This document shows positions 58,478 to 64,000 of a stretch of 64,000 bases of DNA, in pieces. Position 1 is the first letter of the stretch. The number at the start of each line of letters is the position of its first letter. Where the stretch lies: positions 21,932,001-21,996,000 of the forward strand of contig CM075673.1 of assembly GCA_037962975.1 (NCBI GenBank), read 5' to 3'. The position numbers and the translations under genes were made by a program. This stretch comes from Clitoria ternatea. Taxonomy: Eukaryota > Streptophyta > Magnoliopsida > Fabales > Fabaceae. Under the pieces are notes generated by a model. It made no database searches. It was not told the DNA's origin and saw only the letters and a program-made list of their open reading frames with translations.

Positions 58478-61400
58478 TGTAACATCCTAAAAATTTTATT
58501 CTCATGTATAATCATTTTGATTTAGACCATCAATGATATTATCCATTTTATCTCAACTTTCTACATAAATTTTTGGTTATGACAACATCTTCAATTTAAC
58601 CTTTTACCATGGTAAATAATTTTAACTTTATACCTTTGGTAAAAGTTAATCAAATAATTTATTACCTATTTCCTTAGTTATTAATTTCCTTGGCTTTTCC
58701 AATTACTCTCATCAAATTGCCACATACTCCACTCAAAATGTGTCATCTTTTACACATTTTAATTGTTAGTTAGAGTCCGAATTTGGAAATGTGTCCAACT
58801 ACAAAGTTGTTCCTCTTTTTCTTATCTTTCCAACAAGACCAAATTTGTTAAATTCCATTAAGATATGAGAGAGATATGTCCAAAATACCGAAACAGTGTC
58901 AGAATTGATATTTTATTTCAATCATATCATCTTGTACATATTTTAATACCTTGTTAGAGTCCGAATTTGAAAACGTCGTAAACTACAAAGTTGTTCCTCG
59001 TTGTCTTAGCTTTCCAACAAGACCACATTTGTTAAAATCCATTAAGATATGAGAGAGATATGCCTAAAATACCAAAACTGTGTCAGAATTGATATTTACT
59101 TCAATCAAACAAACTACATTATGTAGGCTGCGGAAATGGTCAACAATCCAGCTCATTTTTCTCACCTAAAACCTCCATTATCACCATAATTCATGCACCT
59201 AACATCCCACTACAATCCCATTATGAAAATCTTGTCCCCCACTTGTCATTTACATCATTAAATCAACACTACATCTTGTTCCCAAGTCTGAATTCTTAGA
59301 ACAAGCTAAAGTTAGTGAAGTCTCTCTCTTATTTTCTTTCACTTTCTCCATTAATTTCACTCTTGATCTGAATCTAGGACAATAATACAACACTTTCAAC
59401 CACTTTAGGAACCTCCATTAAGGTAAGAGGGGACAGGGTTGTGAATATTTGTGAAATGGGTAGAATTGTATGCTGATTCTAGGATTCCAGAATTTATTCG
59501 TAACTTGTTGCTCATTTTTGATATTGAAAACGTGTGAATTTGACTCTGACTTCTTCATAAAAGTTGTAGATCTTTTTGATATCTGAATTTTGAGACCTGA
59601 ATCAAGTAATTTGAATAAGTATAGAAAAAGTTATAGCCAAAATACTACAGCATTTTCGTGTGAAAGATTTATCCTTTGTTTTGTGTATATATTGATTTAC
59701 TGGGAACTGTACGTGCATAATCAGCCTTGGATGTCTTCATGAAAGTTGTAGATAATTAAGTTGTGGATCTTTACAAAGTGGTTTCACATTAAAATAATTT
59801 TTGTAACTCAAGTTATGCTCATAATACTAAAGTATGTACAAGCTGTAAATCTGTAAACTTGAAATCCATAACTTATTGTTAAAATTGGACATTTTGTAGT
59901 AAGAATTAGTGATCAGTGTCTTCATGAAAGTTGTAAATGTTTTTGTTATGTGAATTTTGAGACCTGAACCGATTGATTTGAGTATGTGTAGCAAAAGTTA
60001 TAGCCAAAATACTACTGTATGTCCGAGTGAAAGATTTGCTTCATGTTTAGTGTATATTTTGATATGCTGGGAATTATACATGCATAATCAGCCTTGGATG
60101 TCTTCATGAAAGTTGTAGATAATTAAGTTGTGGATTTTTAGAAAGTGGTTTCACATCAAAATAATTTTTGTAGTTCAAGTTATGCTCAAATTACTGAAGT
60201 ATGTGCAAGCTGAAATTCTGAAATTCTGGAATTTTGGAAATCCGAATCTTGTTTTCAATACTGGGAATTTTGTGGTATGAATTAGTTGTTTGAGTCTTCA
60301 TGAAAGCTGTAGATAATTATGTTAAGAGTATTTTAGAACTGGTTTCATGCAAAAATCATTTTTGTAACTCCAGAAACACTGAAATTACTAATATATGTAC
60401 GTTTTGAAAAACTCACCTTGAGGCAGTGTGGTATTTCATGAATAAGTAATATTTCTGTTCGGAATTTGAAACTTTTTTCTTCATGAAAGTTGTAGATAAT
60501 TGTATTATTGAGCTATAGAAAGTGGAATCACCTAAAAAGGAGTTGATTTGCCCATGTTATGACTGTTTTGCTAATGTATGTTGCTGTTGGGGATGCTGAA
60601 AGTCAACTAGAATGGCTATTTTGAAAGAAAATGATATTTTCTCTATGTATAAAAATTATTTATTAAATTATTGAGGGATTATGAATTATTATAAATGTTA
60701 TTGAGTATCACACAGTTTGTATATTGTGATGGTGAATAATTATGAATGACATAATTAATATATATGTACATGAATGCCTTGTGGTTATTGACATATATGG
60801 TTGAAACAGTAAATCCATGATTTTGTGAATTATTATGTGTATTGTGTTCCTTGAGGACTTGTAGTATCCAAGAGGTTTTGGAAATGTGGATATCATGGTA
60901 TGTTAAAAGAATTAAAGGCATTCATGCATCATAAGCATTCGGACGCACCATGGAATTTAGGGGTTCCATGATTGCCTACCCTGGTGGGGGGTTACTCTAT
61001 GATGAGTTAAGCCCTATTATGTTGTGTGCCATGGAGTGTAGGGATTCATGGTTTATGCAGAAGTCCTACTTATGATATTGTGTACTTCGGTACTTAAGCG
61101 CCATGAAGTATAGGGATTCATGGTATATGCTAAAGCCCTATTTGTGTCTCTATGAGACTTTTACTGCAGTATTCCCACCAAGACCAAATGGATCCAGCAT
61201 GACATCATTTGACTAATTAAAGATCTATTAATGGACTTGTTTGGCATATTCATCATATCATTATGAATTGTTTATTGTGTTTGTGCAATTTTATCTATTT
61301 TATATTTATTCTATATTCTGTCTCACTCTTACATTAATTTTTACAGTGAATGACACGCAGAATGCAGAGTGATGCCATGATGGATGTCTATTTGTTTTAT

Positions 61401-61645
61401 TACCTGAACTTTGAATTTATGGGTTGTAATAAATATAATATGTCATGTACCATTATCTTCACAATCGTTTCCGCTACTTAAATATTTTCTTGAATTTAAT
61501 TATTCACGACTAGTATGTATGATAATTTTTCCGCTGTTATTAATTGTTATATAAACTCTGAATTAAATTTATAATTTTTAAAATGATCTTTCGAAAAAGC
61601 GAAACATTTACTCGAAAATTTTAATCCACGTTTCGGGGCGTTACA
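58478..61645 (+). repeat. 3' LTR of the chromovirus
   Basis: Same length (3168 bp) and nearly the same sequence as the 5' LTR. Visible differences are single bases, for example GTTAGGAC versus GTTATGAC near 50640/58575, and CTGCGAATTA versus CTGGGAATTA near 52130/60065. Confidence 0.95.
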
Positions 61646-62667
61646 CATCTCATCCTTAAAAGTTGCAATTTTTTGAAAGATTTATGTATTCAGGTTCTTC
61701 TCATTCTCTGCATTCACCAATGCATGATCCACAAGAACTTGCCTTAGTTTTTGCATCAATCGGTATGTTGCACTGCAAGGATCATCTATGTAGGCAAAGA
61801 CATGCTCCCTATCAACCACTTTTAGCAAATCCTTCTCACAGAATCTTAAAGGGTGAAGCTCTCCATTGAGACCTGTGGTAAGAGTCCTCTCACAGACTTG
61901 GCTCACAGTGTTCTTCACTGAGCTCTTCAAATTCTCTTTTAAATACCTTAAGTCAATTGCTTGGCAAAGTGCAATCAAGAATGTTGAAGACATTAACTTA
62001 AGGATATCAATAGCTTCATTTGTCTTCCTAGAAGAAATCAATCCCAAGGAGTTCACATCTTGGTTATGTGTCTCAGCACTTTGGACATGGCTTGTTACTG
62101 GATTAGCAAGATATTGAAGTTCAGAGCAATAAGAAGCCATGGCAATTTCAGCTCCCTTGAAACCATAATCCAAGCTAGTATTTATACCGGTAGAGAGATT
62201 TGAAGGCGAGCCATTATTGTAAAAATCATTGACAAGTTCAGAAAACTGAGCAAACATAAGTTTGCCAATAGATGCAAGATCCAAACGTGTGTTGTCCATA
62301 GAGACACCAATAGGGGTTCCTTGGAAAGTACCACCATGCAATGCCTTGTTCCTTGAAACATCAATCAAAGGGTTGTCATTAACAGATCTCTCTCTCAATT
62401 GACTTGGTTGAGAAACGAATCACTTCAATGAGAGGACTGAGCCATTGTGGTGAAGTTTTAAGGGCATATCTATCTTGTTTTGGTTTTTGCAAAGGATCAA
62501 TCTCATGCAACTTCTTTGCTGCTTTCATGTAGGAGCTGCCATCCAAAATGTGTTCCACTATAGCAGTAGCCTCAATTTGACCAGGGTGGTGTTTCAACTT
62601 ATGTGTCAAATGGTCAGTGAATTCAGGCTTCCCTTGTATAACTTCAACAAATGTTGATAGAACTTCA
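61646..62667 (-). pseudogene. Phenylalanine ammonia-lyase pseudogene, middle part
   Basis: The reverse strand from 62667 encodes QGKPEFTDHLTHKLKHHPG, LDGSSYMKAAKKLHEIDPLQ, DNPLIDVSRNKALHGG, YGFKGAEIAMASYCSELQYL and FCEKDLLKVVDREHVFAYID, matching exon 2 of plant phenylalanine ammonia-lyase. A small deletion after SIEREI (near 62390) shifts the frame, and a TAA follows LNT at 61682. The MIO-forming Ala-Ser-Gly and the whole N-terminal half are absent because the copia element at 62668 borders the fragment. The 3' end continues at 50542 beyond the chromovirus. It cannot make enzyme. Confidence 0.9.
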
Positions 62668-62681
62668 TGTTAGAGTGAGAA

Positions 62682-62734
62682 GTCTCACATTGAAAGTTTT
62701 AAAGGGATGGGGGACCTTCCAAGCTTATATAAGG
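62682..62734 (+). promoter_or_regulatory. USE-like element plus TATA box in copia LTR
   Basis: GTCTCACATTG (62682-62692; 9 of 11 match to the plant snRNA element RTCCCACATCG) is followed, after exactly 33 bases, by TATATAAGG (62726-62734). This is the spacing of plant RNA polymerase II snRNA promoters. It is probably the LTR core promoter; the snRNA comparison is inference. Confidence 0.5.
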
Positions 62735-63244
62735 AAACCCCTTCCTATGGTTTTAACCATCCCACAATTGCCTAATTAATTATAAAGGCATTTGTTTATC
62801 CTTTCTCTCCCTTTGTAATATTTCTTTAGTGAAATATTAATTGAGTGGTGTCTGATGACGTAGGGAAAATTAGTCGAACCTCATTAAATTATGGTTTTCT
62901 TTATTGGTTATTAAATAGCTTTATTTTTAGTAGTTGTTGTGAGTTATTGTGTTATTAATTATATAGAAAATTCTTTCTAAGGAGATTAAGTATTAAGTGA
63001 GACCGTTTGTGACCCCTCCAATCTTTCCTGGGATTTAGTAAGTATAATTTTTAGTATAATTATTTACACACTACAATTGAAGATGAGTGGAATATTATTT
63101 CAATTCCATAACAATTGGTATCAGAGCCAATTGGTTTCGAATCGAAGTATGCTCTGTGGTTGCAGTATAGATTGATTTTTCACATCTGAAAAGATTCTAT
63201 TAGGCTCCAGGCGTTCCGCATATTGATAGCTATTAATTACCAAA

Positions 63245-64000
63245 ATGAGTGAGCAAAAAAACCCAATGGAGAGGGATTATCCACATCAAAAGTAAAGCCT
63301 TCCTCATTTATTTTGACAAGAGTGAGGAACACAAAATTGTCCATTGAAATTTTTGACGGTACTGACCATTTTGGCATGTGGCAATGTGAGGTGTTGGATG
63401 CTTTTTTTCAGCAAGGGCTAGATATTGCTAGTGAAGAGAAGAAACTAGAAGAAGTTGATGAGAAAGAATGAAAGACGACCAATCGATTAGCATGTGGTAC
63501 TATCCGGTCGTGCCTTTCAAGAGAGCAGAAGTATGCATTTTACAAGGAGACTTCTGCAAATAAATTGTTGAAGGAACTGAAGGAGAAATTCTTGAAGAAA
63601 AGCAGTCAAAATAAGTTGTATATGAAGAAAAAGTTATTTCGATTCACATATACTACTGGTACCACTTTAAATGATCACATCACCTGTTTTAATCAGCTTG
63701 TGTCTGATTTGGTGAATATGGATAAGACATTCAAGGATGAAGATTTGACCCTGATGTTGTTAGGATCTCTTCTTGAGGAGTTTGAGTTTCTTGAAACTAC
63801 TTTACTCCATGGGAAAGTTATTGTCTCCCTAAGTGAAGTTTGTGCTGCTTTATATAGTTATGAGCTAAGGAGGAAAGATAGAAGAAGTAGTATAAATGAA
63901 ATAATAGAAGCTCTAGTTGTTAGGGGAAGAACACAATCCCATACCAGAGGGAAGAAGGGAAGATCTAGGTCACGGTCCAAGATAGCAAAAGATGAATGTG
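63245..64000 (+). pseudogene. Copia gag remnant, partial
   Basis: From MSEQKNPMERD the frame shifts after about ten codons and continues as SIEIFDGTDHFGMWQCEVLD, a TGA stop after DEKE (near 63468), then NRLACGTIRSCLSREQKYAF, KKSSQNKLYMKKKLFRFTYT, LMLLGSLLEEFEFLETTLLH and AALYSYELRRKDRR. This is the UBN2-type gag of plant copia elements, which forms the particle shell. The frame is broken at least twice, so this copy is probably not autonomous. The zinc knuckle would begin beyond the window end (DEC at 63990). Confidence 0.85.

Larger units (their letters stand above)
50543..61645 (+). mobile_element. Complete Tekay/Del-like chromovirus, TSD CATCT
   Basis: LTRs of 3168 bp at 50543-53710 and 58478-61645 begin TGTAACATCC and end GGGGCGTTACA. 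CATCT flanks both sides (50538-50542 and 61646-61650). The primer site TGGTATCAGAGC (tRNA-iMet) is at 53714-53725; the polypurine tract AGGGTGGGAGA is at 58465-58475. By eye the LTRs differ at about 20 positions with no length change, roughly 99.4% identity, which means a recent insertion. The single polyprotein frame is intact. It landed inside the phenylalanine ammonia-lyase pseudogene, opposite to its direction. Confidence 0.96.
62668..64000 (+). mobile_element. Copia element, 5' part (runs off the window)
   Basis: The 5' LTR, 62668-63113 (446 bp), begins TGTTAGAGTGAG and ends CCATAACA. It is followed by the primer site TTGGTATCAGAGCC (tRNA-iMet) at 63115. The gag remnant starts at 63245. 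The left flank CTTCA (62663-62667) is the candidate TSD half; its partner lies beyond the window. The insertion removed or displaced the 5' half of the phenylalanine ammonia-lyase gene. Confidence 0.85.

Noticed and set aside
1..64000. tRNA, rRNA and organelle-derived DNA
   Set aside because: I scanned for tRNA-like A and B boxes with foldable arms, rRNA and plastid or mitochondrial segments and found none convincing; the tRNA-like strings seen are primer-binding sites.

Overview
This is nuclear DNA from a flowering plant. It shows an intron-rich gene with GT-AG introns, plant copia and gypsy LTR retrotransposons, an AT-rich background, and plant genes or fragments (a MOM1/CHD3-type chromatin protein, phenylalanine ammonia-lyase, a GRF zinc-finger protein, a COX5b-like piece). 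Protein resemblance and repeat style suggest a legume, perhaps Phaseoleae; that is inference, because no search was run.

Layout. 1-2692 is most of a ~3 kb LTR whose inverted partner is a complete solo LTR at 13418-16560 (TSD TCTAG). 2841-3214 (-) is a broken GRF zinc-finger gene. About 3550-7665 holds a decayed LTR and a decayed Tat/Ogre-like gag. About 7700-10016 is another LTR-like remnant. 10187-12963 is a complete solo LTR (TSD AGTAT) rich in internal repeats. The two solo LTRs sit at the same point of neighbouring copies of a ~450 bp AT-rich unit; a third copy carries an 800 bp TG...CA insertion (16683-17482, TSD GTTAT). 19389-19660 (-) is a COX5b-like fragment.

The main gene is at 20968-46648 (+): a MOM1-like CHD3 relative. 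Sixteen phase-consistent exons, 1558 codons, encode a PHD finger, chromodomains, a SNF2-like region with degenerate ATPase motifs, a lysine-rich repeat tract and a C-terminal coiled coil. Intron 2 is 9.8 kb because it holds an old copia element (21740-30148, TSD GTTTC), itself split by a younger copia element (24428-29364, TSD GATTG). Intron 14 holds a copia deletion derivative (43486-45006, TSD GTATT) and a probable solo LTR (45359-45645). All four lie antisense to the gene.

From 50193 to 62667 (-) is a phenylalanine ammonia-lyase pseudogene. It is split by a young complete Tekay/Del-type chromovirus (50543-61645, TSD CATCT, 3168 bp LTRs about 99% identical by eye, intact 1470-codon polyprotein) and cut off at its 5' side by a copia element (62668 to the window end).

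Only the MOM1-like gene looks like a working host gene. The rest is mostly retrotransposons and broken genes. The less expected signals are snRNA-type promoter modules (USE plus TATA at fixed spacing) inside several repeats and one copia LTR, and paired LTR insertions at one homologous site in a tandem repeat.
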